Source of the DNA: Hydra vulgaris
Taxonomy: Eukaryota; Cnidaria; Hydrozoa; Anthoathecata; Hydridae
NCBI RefSeq assembly: GCF_038396675.1
Contig: NC_088934.1
Coordinates: forward strand, 268,001 to 332,000
Reading direction: 5' to 3'
Length of the DNA: 64,000 nt
A program made the translations under genes and the position numbers. Of the stretch, positions 1 to 10,439 are shown one piece after another; the stretch's first letter is position 1, and the number at the start of each line of letters is the position of its first letter. A model generated the notes under the pieces. The model was not told where the DNA came from. It saw nothing but the letters and a program-made list of their open reading frames with translations, and did not search any database.

Positions 1-118
1 CTTAACGAAGAAAATGGGTTTTAAACTATAACACAAATAATGGATTTTAGTCAGGCTCCCAATAGCTTTTAGGCATAGATTTTATATCTTTATGCGACCA
101 ACATTCATCAGGGTGCGC

Positions 119-154
119 TCAAAAGCTTGAAAACACAGATTTTCAAGCTTTTGA
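119..154. repeat. perfect hairpin, 15-bp arms
   Basis: Arms 119-133 and 140-154 are exact reverse complements, containing AAGCTTG and CAAGCTT, around a 6-base loop. No coding context is seen. It may be an end of an old MITE or a chance inversion. Confidence 0.7.
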
Positions 155-359
155 CCGCATTTCTATATCTTGGACAGCCGGCACCGGTTCAGTAGACGTA
201 CTTGCATAACCTGTCATTGACGCTGTCGCTTAGTTCGAGCAAGGACGTTTCTATAATGTCACTTACTAAAGGCACAAAGGAAAAGGAAAAAATGAGTGTG
301 AATTGAAAGTTTTTTGCTTCTGCTTTTGTTGCAATAGGTGAAAGCATTTTTGCACACGT

Positions 360-690
360 AAAAATTAAGGCGTTAAATTTTTTTGTACCTTTAAAAAATA
401 CACACGTAAAAAGTTTTTTGTACCTGTAAAAAAAAGCAGACAAAAAAGCCTTCGATTACTTGGGGGAGCCCCTTCTTTTGTAAAAAAATATAAAAATCCA
501 GGTGAAAAGTCTTTGATCACTAAAGGGTGCCTGTCTAACGATGTTGCTTACTAAAAAGGCGCAAAGAAAAAGTAAAAAATGAGTGTGGCGTAAAAAGAAT
601 TTTGTACCTGTGAAAAATGCAAGCGTGAAAAGTTTTCGGAACCCGTGAAAAATGTGGGCGTAAAAAGGTTTTTGAGGCTTTTTTGAGCTT
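360..690. repeat. degenerate 35-bp minisatellite blocks
   Basis: A unit of about 35 bp with the pattern GCGTAAAAAG, then TTTTGTACC, then TGTGAAAAATGC recurs near 365, 400, 587, 623 and 659. The copies are diverged and split into two blocks by about 150 bp of unrelated sequence. This explains the similar low-complexity open frames on the minus strand, so they are not annotated as genes. Confidence 0.55.
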
Positions 691-862
691 CGCGACCCAG
701 TAAGGAAAATGGGGGAAAAAAGGCCTTCGTTCACCGTGGAAGAGTGCCCAATAGTCTTAAAGAACAGAACAATAATAAATTAGTAAAGACATCTAATTTA
801 GTAAAGATATCTAATTTCTTTTACACAACAACTTGTTTCATCATCAGTAGGTTTTTAAGGGA

Positions 863-940
863 CAGGGGCGAAGCCAGCATTTTTTAAACTTTGATTTGCT
901 AACTTCCAGTCATGGAGCAAACTCCAAACATTTATTTATT
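863..940. mobile_element. hAT-like MITE end, fragment 1
   Basis: The segment begins CAGGGGCG, a typical hAT terminal sequence, and over about 75 bp matches the reverse complement of 12577-12653, sharing GCTAACTTCCAG and GCAAACTCCAAACATTTAT. Past about 940 the similarity stops, so this is a terminal fragment of the same MITE family as the copies at 10312-10404 and 12186-12653. Confidence 0.6.
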
Positions 941-1229
941 TTTTTCTTTGTAATTTGTTCTCCTGAATAATATGAACAAGGTAAATTTACAATGAATATA
1001 TTACTGGTAGGACTTCCAGAAGATTTTCAGATGTTAAGCAAGTTTTAACATAATATTTTATAATATAGGTAAATAACATTCTCAATATTGAATAGTATTA
1101 TAATATAAAGTATTTAATATATGTTGTATAAATTATATTCTTTATACAGTAAACGAAAATAATGTATTAAGTCATATTAACTTGAAATACTAAAAATAGA
1201 TGAATAAATTTTGTGGTGAAAATATTATT

Positions 1230-3490
1230 TCTTTTAATTTCTTTTTAAAGGAAGAAAAAGACCACTTGAAAGAAAAATCAAAGTTAGGTAATACTATTTT
1301 ATTCCTGAGAAATGGACCACGTTAAGAAATACAAAACTGGTCAATTTTTGTTTTGCAAAATGGCTCTTAAATTGTTTTACTACAACGAAGTTCATATTTG
1401 TTTTTGGGTTTCAAATTATAGAGATTTATAAATACACAAGGAGATTCTTTACATTTAAACATAAGACATAAAATATTAAAATTATTTAGTTCGTATATAT
1501 TTAAAACTTTCATTTCTATAAGAAGTGGCGTTGAGCTTGAAAAACGATTTGCAAAAGTAATTATGCGAGCTGCGTGTTTCTGAAGCCGATAGAGAGATTT
1601 AAGTTTGGTTTTGTGAGCGCTTCCTTATATAATATTAGCATAGTTTATATGGCAATGAATAAATGAATAATATAGTTGAGTTAGTTGGTGTTTATTTAGT
1701 ATATATTTAGCTTTAAATAGAATACCAATGCTTTTAGCAACTTTCTTTGAAATATTATCAATTTGTTGATTCCAAGATAAGTTTTCGTCTATCATGACTC
1801 CTAAGAATTTTGTAACTTTTTCTCATTTTATGATTGTATTGTTAATTAATAAGTTAATAAGTCAGGCAAGATATTTTGGATTCTCTTTTTTTTAGAGGTT
1901 GGATAAAGTAGTAAAAATTTTGTTTTATCCGTATTCAAAGACAATTTATTTTTTCTAAACCAATATGATATTCTTTTTAGTTCATTATTCATTTTATTAA
2001 AAAAGTATATCTATGTCTTCGTGCGACTGAAATAAATTCGTATCACCCGCAAAATTTACGGTCGTTAAGTTAGAAGCTTTGTAAAGATCATTTATGTATA
2101 ATAAAAATAACAGTGGCTTAAATAAGTAACCTAGGGGGACAGCACATGTTATATTCGTTATTATTTGCGATGAAAATTCTTTATTATAAACAAATTGTTT
2201 GCAATTACTTAGGTAGATTTTGAACCAATTTAGGGTTTTATCTTTTACACCATAGCTCTCCAGCTTTTTAATTAAATATGATGATTAACAGTATCAAAAG
2301 TCTTTGACAAGTCGATGAATATGCCTAGTGTGAAATGAGAATTCTTAAATGAATCGGCAATACTGGGCGTTACTTGGAGAATAGCGTGTTCATTAGAATT
2401 TTTTTTTGAAAACCAAATTGATTTTTAAAGAGGAGTTTTTTAGCAATAAGATAAGTGTATATTCTGTTATACATTATTCTTTCTAATACATTTGAAAAGA
2501 CTGGTAGAACTGAGATAGGACGATAGTTTGTTATATTGGTATGATCACCTGTTTTAAAGATTGGAGTTATTTTCGCTATTTTCGAACTATCCAGAAAAGA
2601 TCCTTGAGTAATAGATGCTTCAAAGACTTTGTAGAGGATATCTTTGATCAAATTAAAAGAGTCAATTATATTATTTTGTTAAGAATAATTTCTCGTTAAG
2701 GAAAATTTGCTTCGTAGATTTTATAAAATATATTTAAAAAAGATTTATAGATGATGTTTATATCCTCATTAAAGTTTATATAACTCCAGTCTTAATGTAA
2801 AAGTTGCTGTTTAAATAAATTTAGGTTATTGTTGTTATAAATACGTTTTTTCATTGTTACTTATCCGTGCGTATTTGTTTTGAGGTCAGCGCCTAAGCAG
2901 ATAAAAATTGGAAAATGATCCGAAACATCCGTTTTTACAATACCTTTTTTGAGCGTTTTATTGAAAAAGTCATTGGTAAGAACATTGTCAATTAAGGAGG
3001 ATGAGAATTCTGTAATTCTGGTGAGTTTAATTATAATAGGTACTGTTCCCGTTTCAAATAAATGGTTATAAAACTTTGTGATATTTTGTTTTTCATTGTA
3101 CTGGAAACAGTCTAGGTTGAAATCCCCTAGTATATAATTTTTTTTCTTTTCTTGACTAGCTTTTTCTATTATATTATGAACAAGATAATTGCTTAGGTAC
3201 TCAATTCTTTCAGTTGGTGGCCAATGCAGCAGCTCAGTAAAATATTTTAAAATTTTTTTCTTAATATTTCAACCGTTAAAATCACAATATTTTCATCAAA
3301 ACACTTATTTCGCTTATAATATTATATCCAATGTTTTCTTTTATGTAAAAAAGAACTCCTCTTCCACGCCTATTAGTATTACGCTCTAAAAACACTGTTT
3401 TAAAATCTGTATAATGGAGATCATATATATTTTCTTTTAAACACCCAGTAATAAAATTACAGGTAAAGTAACTTACATTATTACAGTTTA
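1230..3490 (-). mobile_element. CR1/jockey-group LINE copy A, degenerate ORF2
   Basis: Read on the minus strand, 3490 to about 2870 gives remains of an APE endonuclease, with the LIDNVLT and SDHFPIF motifs typical of the C-terminal half of this nuclease. From 2650 to 1490 it gives a reverse transcriptase: NYRPISVLPVFSNVLERIMYN at about 2460-2540, then a FIDLSK-type palm motif near 2310, then the maturation and C-terminal part ending in a RGPF-type motif near 1310. Stops and frameshifts occur throughout; the longest intact run is 93 codons (2370-2651). The copy is a dead retrotransposon. Related minus-strand copies follow at 6.9, 10.4, 14.1, 24.1 and 40.9 kb. Confidence 0.8.
2370..2651 (-). 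pseudogene. LINE reverse transcriptase fragment
   Basis: This is a 93-codon open stretch from LINE copy A. It contains the block KITPIFKTGDHTNITNYRPI, the conserved N-terminal part of non-LTR reverse transcriptases, followed by a QFGF motif. It lacks the catalytic FADD block, which lies downstream in other frames. It is a remnant, not a gene. Confidence 0.8.
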
Positions 3491-3694
3491 TAGTTAAATT
3501 ACGTCAAGAGAGAACGACTCTCACAATCATTAGCCTTTAATGCTAATAACTAGACGGTTAGTTCTATTTTAGGAATATTCACCTCCATCAAAGTTTTAAA
3601 TGTTTTTCTTTGTTCTTTTAAAATCCATAACTGGAACTATTCTTTTAATATTGCTATAATCTCAGCTTGCAGTTCTTCTTGAGGTACTGTAAAT

Positions 3695-4042
3695 TTAATT
3701 TTTTTCCCCTTCTATCATGTATTGAAAGAGGTTTAAACCAAAAGTTTTACATATAAAAATCACTTTATTTGTAAATGATTTTTTATTTTGTGTTGACTGT
3801 AATTGATTAATTATCAGTGAGTAACAAGTTTGATTTTTCATTAGCCTGATAAATAGATTAGCTTTATTTCGAATTAGAATAGTTGAAATATCCTCTATTT
3901 TAAAAAAAGAATGCAGGTAATTTTCACTATATTTTGAGATACCAAAAAATGATTTTAAAACTGCTCTTTTAACGGCGTCTATGTTTAATAGGAAACTGAT
4001 ATCAAAGTTGCATAGTTCAAGGCCATATATAAGCTTTCGCAC
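3695..4042 (-). pseudogene. C-terminal fragment of LINE B ORF2
   Basis: This 115-codon open frame lies downstream of the RT fragment on the same strand. It starts with an MRKLIYGLELCNF stretch that matches the thumb and post-RT region of non-LTR elements, where old copies read YGLE or YG. No separate function is suggested. It is separated from the RT fragment by about 150 bases of broken frame. Confidence 0.55.
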
Positions 4043-4193
4043 TGCTAAAGTGTTGTATAACTGAACTATTGTTGACGGCTGGCAATAACGAATTCCACTG
4101 TCAATTAGAGCTATTGCAACCGATTGAAACTATATATATACGTTCATTTAGATTTTTTTTTGAAGTGTTGCAATTTTCTTGTTGTTTTTACCA

Positions 4194-4973
4194 TTATTCC
4201 ATTGGGAAACCTAGATGTTTTAATTTATTTTGGAGACATATATAGCTTCCGTTAATTTGAACAACGTTGTTCGGAAAACTTTTACCAGAAATCAGAAATT
4301 CCGTTTTTTCAGTGTTTAGCTTAATAAAGTTTGATATTCCATATGTTTGAAACCTGTCAATCAGTTCTTGCAGACCAGAGATTGTTGGACTTAGCAAAAT
4401 TCTATCATCTGCGTATGCACTGAAACCAGTATAGATACCATTTATTGTTGAATCTACTTTACATTCTGAGACGATTTCATTTAAGATATTTTCAGTATAA
4501 ATGCTATATAAATGTGGCGATAGAATAGACCCTTGACGCACCCCTTGTGACAGACTGAATTGATTTGAGGTATTTCCCTGATAGGATACGTTAGCAGTAC
4601 CAGAGAGAAATATGCGATGAGATTGTGTCTCTTTTATGTTTTGCGATTTATTAATTGTAAATAAACGAGTTGTTGCTTTAGTTTTGATTTTACTAATGTT
4701 GTCCAAAAACTTCTTAGGACTCGTAGTTCGTTGATTTTCAATATTTATCGTTTTTTCATGGATCTTTTTGTTATGGGCTGCTTTAACCGCATTTCGAAAG
4801 TTTTTACGTGCAAGGATGTATCTTTTGTATGCCATGCATTCGGGTGACTTATTATATAAAGATTTTTGCCATTGTTTAAAGTTTAATGAAAAATTTTCTT
4901 TGCATTTTTTAAGTTCTGTTGTCCACCACAGTTTTGAATACCTACCGGTTTCGCGTTTTCCAAAGCACTGCAT
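4194..4973 (-). pseudogene. reverse transcriptase of LINE B with internal deletion
   Basis: This is a 259-codon open frame. Residues 1-120 are the linker after the endonuclease (a WW..ELKKCKE region). It then jumps straight to SHRIFLSG followed by SQGVRQGSILSPHLYSIYTE and a YADD catalytic motif near residue 190. The conserved RT blocks that should come before, including the first catalytic Asp in the FID-type motif, are missing, so the frame was joined by an in-frame internal deletion. The protein would be inactive. Confidence 0.7.
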
Positions 4974-5099
4974 AACTGCTAATAAAGCAGCATTTTTGAT
5001 CTTTTTGCATGTTTCTATTAACTCTAGTTCAATTCTTTCCTCGTTGAAGGTGTAGTTATTGAAAGCTATAGAGAGATTATGGTTATATATTTCGATGAA

Positions 5100-6010
5100 G
5101 TTTTTGTTATTTCATGCTTATTTTGGAATATGAATATATTTTTGTATTATGCTATTAATTACGGTTGACAGATTAGTATGTGTAACGACAATACATGCAG
5201 CGATTGGTAAGTGATCGCTAAAATTAAATGGCGAAGGAGGAATAACTTTGGTATTTATAACAGATAAGGATGACTCTTTTAGAGCAGCGATGTGATCGAT
5301 ATACGATGAGTTAGGGAGAGTTTTATGCTGATAGATGTATGTTGGACCAGCGCCACTGGTGATATCGATAAATGAGAGCTTATTTAATTTAATAAAATTA
5401 GTTAGATGATTACAGAATTTGTTGCGTGTTTTATTATTACGATTCTCAGAATCGTAAACTGTCTCGGGATATGACTGAAAATCTCCAGCAATAATAACTT
5501 CACTTCTTCGCAGTTTATAATAACTTCAACATCTTCGCAGTTTTTTATGACTGACTTAATGAGGTTTAATTGTTGTGTGTACTTTAAGAGAGATTCCTCG
5601 TTATACTGACAAGGTAAGATAGATACCAATAAACACTAGATTTTGACTTTTTTATTTTTTATTTTAGATTTTTAATTTTTTTTACCTTTGATAGCGAGAA
5701 TATTATTATCTTCATAAACTATGTGCGGAGACAGGAGAGCATCTTTTTTAACAATGAATGCGTTTCCTCCAAATGGTCTTGCATAGGCTTTTTTTTTCTG
5801 CCGCATGAAAAATTACTTTGTGTGTCGGCATTGCTATGTTTTTTTAGCAAAAAGAGTCAATATTTAAAAGCCAATGTTCCGATAAAAAGATAACATCAAA
5901 TGATTTGACCAGTTCGGAAATATAAATTGAGTTTGATTTAAAACTTTGGCAATTATATGCACAAAAAGGAATATTTTTAAAGGTTTTACTTACTGTGTTT
6001 CCTTCCATTT
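5100..6010 (-). pseudogene. APE endonuclease region of LINE B
   Basis: Translation in shifting frames from 6010 gives a start region with CAYNCQSF, then FLSEHWLLNIDSF (the LSEHW acidic motif), a GGNAFIV strand, VSILPCQYNEE, an AGDFQS motif, and SDHLPIAACI, the catalytic Asp-His pair. This order is the APE-type endonuclease that nicks target DNA for LINE integration. A 75-codon part, 5402-5629, is open; several frameshifts separate the rest. Confidence 0.65.
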
Positions 6011-6035
6011 TGAATTTAAGTTTGCTATCCGAGTT

Positions 6036-6462
6036 GAGTAAGAATGCTGCCGTGCATAAGAAGGCTGTTCTTGGAATGTAGAAGATAGCCCTGATCAGAG
6101 TTTGATTTAAAATCTTCTTCTGTACACCAAGTTTCAGTTAAACAAATAACGTTAAAAAAATATTCCGCTTGACAAATCATATTTGAAAAGCTATCAAAAT
6201 TCTTTTTTAAACTTCTGATTTTAAGGTGGATTATATTTAAATAATCACGATTATCATTTTTTAATATGCTTTTAATTTTATCCGGATAAAAGTAAGAGAA
6301 TTCGATTTTTGATCCATTAATCTCACTAAAATAATTAATATCTGGATCAGATTCATAGTCTAACTTTACATTATTGGTTTGAAATAAATTCGATATTTTT
6401 TCAAAATCATTCTGATAAGTTGAATCCATTTTGTATGTTTTTGTTATTTCGAAAATATTCAA
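6036..6462 (-). pseudogene. start of a CR1-like ORF2, truncated
   Basis: The minus-strand open frame from 6462 has 145 codons: an acidic N-terminus, then NIIHLKIRSLKKNFDSF and ICLTETWC, the first two APE endonuclease motifs. It is cut off after about 135 residues where LINE B begins. The same N-terminal layout occurs at the ORF2 start of the plus-strand LINE at 58998, supporting the assignment. Confidence 0.7.
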
Positions 6463-6489
6463 AAGTTTTTATATGCATCAGTATATATA

Positions 6490-6517
6490 TGTATTTTTAT
6501 TTTTATTTTTTATTATT

Positions 6518-6550
<33 letters not shown>

Positions 6551-6905
6551 TTTTTTTATTATTTATTTATTTTGCCGTTGATAAATATTACAAAAAAGAA
6601 ATTACAATAAAGAAATTAAAAGAAAAATCCTGGCCGGAGCAAGAAGAAGACAGGTTGTCTTATCACCGAGCCCCGTCGCACAAAAATTTACATGCACAAT
6701 AAATGATAAAAGACAAAAAGACAGTATAAATACAAAAACAAAAGCAAATCAAATACTTCAGCAATAAAATAATTTGTTGCTAACAATCTTCCAGCAGAAT
6801 AATTTTAAAAATAAAAAAGTAAAAACGACAGAAAATCATGAAAGTTATATAAAAACAAAAAAAAAATGCGTTGTTTAATTTAAAAAAAAAAAAAAAAAAG
6901 CAATA
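6490..6905 (-). mobile_element. LINE 3' end only (5'-truncated copy)
   Basis: On the minus strand this reads as a LINE 3' untranslated region: GGGGCTCGGTGATAAG, a short stem (AAGACA paired with TGTCTT around 6646-6662), CTTGCTCCGGCC, then AACGGCAAAATAAA and an A/T-rich tail at 6490-6560. No coding sequence precedes it, so it is a severely 5'-truncated insertion. The same end structure terminates the next copy at about 6960-7090. Confidence 0.7.
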
Positions 6906-6924
6906 TATGTAAACATAAGTATTT

Positions 6925-9033
6925 GGGCTGATTATTTTTTATTTTTTATTTTTTTTTATTTTATTTTATTTTGCCGTTTAACAAATTTGACAGTTTCCAT
7001 AAATTTACAATTAAGTTAATGACCGGAGCAAGAAGAAGGCATAATTTGCCTTATCGCCAAGCACCGTGTTACAATTTATAATTTTTACAAAGTTGCTTCA
7101 AGAATATATAACATAAAAGAAAAATTAAATGAATGTTTACAAAAGATATATAATAAATAAAGTAAAATATCGTTTAATACATAATATCATAAATAGATTG
7201 AGTAAAAGTAAGAGTTAATATATAAAACTTTATATATATTTTAAGTAAAATATATAAAAGATAAAGTAAAATATCATAACTAGATTAGGTAAAAGTAAAA
7301 GTGAATATTTAATATATAATAACTTTATATATATAAATACGCACAAAAAATAAAATAAAAAGCGAGAAAATGTGATTTTTGATAATGATTATTGTCAAAA
7401 AATTTTAACCTTTTTTTTTTTTTTTTTTCTTTCGAATAATTACGAAAATACGAATAATTAACTTGTTTTTCAGTTTTTAAATTATATATCTGATCTATTT
7501 TTAAAAGAAAGACTTATAATAATATAAATCAAAATCTGCGTTTAAAAAAAATTGTTTTGAATCAGTTTTAAACTGATGAAGAGATTTTTTTTTCCGGAAA
7601 CAATGTTTGGAAATCTTTTCCACAAAAGTGGTCCGCGATTCTGAATTGAATAAGAAACTTGTTTAGAATAAGATTTTGGTATAACAAAGTTGTTAGCGGA
7701 AAATCTTGTAGCATATTTATGGTGTATTACTTTAAAATAAGTTACAAATATATTGGGGGGCAGTCCATATTTTGTTTTATACATGAACAGTAGAACAAGA
7801 TGGATATTAAGTTTGAAAATATTCAGGGCACCAATTACACGTAAAAGAGGTTCACAAGGAACCGCTCTACCAGATCCAAATATGATTCTAACAGCATGTT
7901 TTTGCTTGCTATAAAGTTTTTTTAGCTTAGTGTAATTAGTACTTGCCCACATGATGTTGCCGTAAGTTAAGTAACTATGTATAAATGAAAAATATAAACT
8001 TTTTAAGGACTTAAAATTTAAAAGTGGCTTAACTCTATAGATCATGCCAATGCTTTTTGAATTTTTTTTTTCTATAGAATTTATATGCACTTTCCAAGAT
8101 AGCTTTTCATCAAGGTTCACACCTAAAAAATTTACAGATATTTGGCTTTTGATGTTAGTTTTATTCATCAAAAGATTGGGAAGAATAAATGGTATTTCCT
8201 TTGTTTTGCTTGGTTTGTGGAAAAGAGAAAATTTAGTTTTTTGAACATTCAAAGACAATTTGTTGCATATAAACCATTCATTTACTTTTTTTAATTCTTC
8301 ATTTACTACTGTAAAAAGTGTTTCAATATTTTTGTGAGAATAAAAAAGATTTGAGTCATCTGCGAATAAAATAAAATTTAATAGGTTTGATGTTGAAGTC
8401 AAATCATTTATGTATAGTAAAAAAAGTAAGGGTCCAAGTATAGAACCCTGTGGGACTCCGCAATTTACAGTTTTTTTGGTCGTTTCTAAATTTTTAAATT
8501 GTACATATTGTTTTCTGTTTGAAAGGTAACTTTCAAACCAGAGTAAGTTTGTCTCCTTTATTCCGTAATATTCCAGTTTTTTTATTAAAATGGAATGATT
8601 CACCGTATCAAAAGCTTTCGACAGATCAATGAAAACTCCTAACGTATAATAGTCTTCTTTAAAAGCATTAGATAAGTGATTAACTAACTCTACTATTGCA
8701 TGATCTGTTGAGTGTAGCTTTTTGAAACCAAATTGCTTACTGTATAACATGTTGTTTTCAGTTAAATGATTATACAGCCTATTGTACACTATACGTTCAA
8801 GCAATTTCGAGAAACAAGATAAAACAGATATAGGCCTGTAATTAGAGGGTTCTGACTCATCTCCAGACTTAAATACTGGAGTTACTCTAGCAATTTTTAA
8901 TTTATCCGGAACTTTACCTGATTTAAGTGACTAATTGAATATATGAAACAAAGATGGTTCAATTATATCATAGACTAATTTTAATATATTAACGCTAACT
9001 TTATCCGATCCTGCACTTTTGTTACTTTTTAAG
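6925..9033 (-). mobile_element. CR1/jockey-group LINE copy C, RT part
   Basis: The 3' end (tail 6925-6965, stem 7036-7052, GGCGATAAGG-type motif) is followed upstream by the reverse transcriptase. The RT reads in one frame from 7542 to about 9030 apart from one stop near 8936. The APE endonuclease is absent: a small palindromic insertion at 9034-9448 sits where ORF2 should continue, and ORF1 remains appear immediately beyond it. Copy C is close in sequence to the plus-strand LINE at 58.5-62.4 kb. Confidence 0.8.
7542..9030 (-). pseudogene. LINE reverse transcriptase, nearly intact
   Basis: The C-terminal 420 codons (7542-8804) are open, and coding similarity continues upstream to about 9030 with a stop near 8936. 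Motifs in order: YRPISVL upstream of 8804, [22 protein letters not shown] (first catalytic Asp), NRKQYVQF, CGVPQGSILGPLLFLLYIND, FADDSNLF (catalytic Asp pair), KTKFSLF, NFLGVNLDEKLSW, and a C-terminal RGPLLWKRF motif. The product would copy LINE RNA at a nicked target. Without the endonuclease and with the stop, the copy is dead, but it is one of the better preserved RT domains here. Confidence 0.85.
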
Positions 9034-9448
9034 TAACCCTAACCCTGACTTTTTATTATTTAATATCATCAAAAATATGAACGAAAAAGACAATTTTATC
9101 TTCGTTATCTTTTATATTGTATGCACACATAAATGTGTACATATTACATACATATATACTCATATACAAAAAAACGTCTAATTTTAATTTTTTTTTTTTT
9201 GATAAACCCTAACGTTTTCTCATCTCTCCGTTAAGCTTAACAGAGATTTTGTCTGAAATTTCATTACAATATATCTAGGTAAAGAAATGACAAAAATTTA
9301 TATAAATTCGTTAAAATAAAACTAATACCAAAATAAAACATTTATGTTTAAAAAATTATAATTTTAAATAAATTTTTTATTAATAAAATTTAAAAGAAAT
9401 TTTTGACTAACGCTCCGTTAAGCTTAACGGAGAGATGAGAATACGTCC
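9034..9448. mobile_element. small palindromic insertion in LINE C
   Basis: The ends near 9216-9240 and 9413-9440 carry inverted copies of TCTCATCTCTCCGTTAAGC, each with the palindrome GTTAAGCTTAAC, enclosing AT-rich non-coding DNA. The layout is that of a MITE of about 235 bp (roughly 9213-9448). The left 180 bp (9034-9212) is non-coding and begins with two CCCTAA-like units. It separates LINE C RT from the ORF1 remains. Confidence 0.5.
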
Positions 9449-10154
9449 CCGGATAGTCTTTTCGAAAGACTTGGTGGTTAATTTATTATATACCACTTTG
9501 GTAAAATTACCTGACAAACGTATTTCTTTTGCTTTAATAAATAATTGCTTACGAATGATGGTTGTTCGTTCACTAAAGTTTTCATTGATGTAAATCTTTT
9601 CGTTCCATAATTTTAGCTTTTTATTATTTTCTAGTATATTTTCACGATCTTTATAATCTAGAAATTTAACTACAACAGTTCTTCTTCTTCTTATTTTGCC
9701 GTCATCGTTTTTTTTCTTCCCCGTTCTGTGCGCGCGTTCAATATGTATTTCTTCGTTCATATTGAGTTTTTCTTTTATTAATTTTCTCACTTTCTTCTCG
9801 CTGTTTTTTTCTTCTCCACGTTTCCCCTTTAGTTTCCTCGATTCCTTCAAACCGAAGGTTGCTACGAAGATATTCGTTTTCAAGATTTGTTGCTTTTTGT
9901 TTAAAATTATCTTGAGATGATATTTTATTTTTATTGTTGTTTAATGTTTCTTTCATTGTTTCATATTTATCGCTTAGGAATTGAATAGTAGAATTAGTTT
10001 GATCTAGTACTTTTTTTAAGTGTTTGTTCTCATCTTTTATAATTAAAAAGTCAATTTCTAGCTTTTGATAGCGTTCATTGAATATTTTAAGTAAAGTGTT
10101 TTCGTGCATATCCAATAATTCTTTTACTTTAGATGGAGTAATATTTTTAGCCAT
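9449..10154 (-). pseudogene. LINE ORF1 protein (coiled coil + RNA-binding)
   Basis: The minus-strand start at 10154 gives an N-terminal coiled-coil-like region with heptad hydrophobics, then RSNLRFEGIEETKGETW, the RRM-like start of L1/CR1 ORF1 proteins. A frameshift near 9850 moves reading to a second frame that continues with HIERAHRTG, VVVKFLDYKDRENIL, IYINENFSERT and a RIRLSGNFTKVVYNKL-like tail. ORF1 proteins bind LINE RNA as trimers (known for the family). The end is cut by the MITE near 9448. Confidence 0.8.
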
Positions 10155-10311
10155 TTTATTTTAGTATATAATAATAATGATTAACTTGATAATAGTAGGT
10201 TTGAAAAAATAAATGTATACTGACAACGTGCTGAATTTGGCCGCCCTCTTTTCTCGCCGTAAAAACCGTTCTCCAATCAGGATTAGTCAGTGTTATACTT
10301 ATTTATGGTTA

Positions 10312-10404
10312 TACTTATGTCAAATAAGGGATGCATTGCAAAAAATTGTGATGATTAGAGCTTGGAAACAAAAAAGTCCTAAAATTTTGTCCCCCTTTAT
10401 TTAG
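10312..10404. mobile_element. hAT-like MITE internal fragment 2
   Basis: About 90 bp match the reverse complement of 12490-12575 closely, sharing TTATGTCAAATAAG, GCAAAAAATTG, GAGCTTGG and AAAATTTTGTCC. It is therefore an internal piece of the palindromic MITE family found intact-ended at 12186-12653, in the opposite orientation. Confidence 0.65.
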
Positions 10405-10439
10405 AAACATTTATTCGTCATCTATAAACATTTTACACA

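Larger units (their letters stand above)
1..862. other. non-coding repeat-like start of window
   Basis: No gene is recognisable here. The stretch holds a perfect hairpin (119-154) and a degenerate 35-bp repeat (about 360-690). Two low-complexity open frames on the minus strand (about 189-443 and 456-734) resemble each other in layout, as expected if they are two diverged copies of the same repeat block and not genes. The remainder, including the A-rich stretch 760-860, shows nothing I can name. Confidence 0.6.
3540..6035 (-). mobile_element. LINE copy B, a different LINE clade
   Basis: This element runs on the minus strand from a likely ORF2 start near 6010 to about 3690. It encodes an APE endonuclease (about 6010-5100) with IIAGDFQSYPE, ITSGAGPTYIY and SDHLPIAA motifs, then a reverse transcriptase with GVRQGSILSP and a YADD motif. 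The endonuclease and RT differ clearly from the CR1-like copies elsewhere in the window. Its 5' end abuts the truncated CR1-like ORF2 start at 6036-6462, which suggests insertion into or next to that older copy. The 3' region at 3540-3690 has no recognisable coding. Confidence 0.75.

Noticed and set aside
189-734. Two similar minus-strand frames at the window start as paralogous genes
   Set aside because: Similarity comes from a 35-bp DNA repeat and the frames contain mostly Phe, Lys and Leu.
815-840. Possible hammerhead (CTGATGATGAAAC on the minus strand)
   Set aside because: There is no stem II between CTGATGA and GAAAC, and no stem I pairing was found.
9035-9050. Telomere-like TAACCCTAACCCT
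   Set aside because: Only two units in a non-terminal position inside an AT-rich insertion; too short to mean an interstitial telomere.
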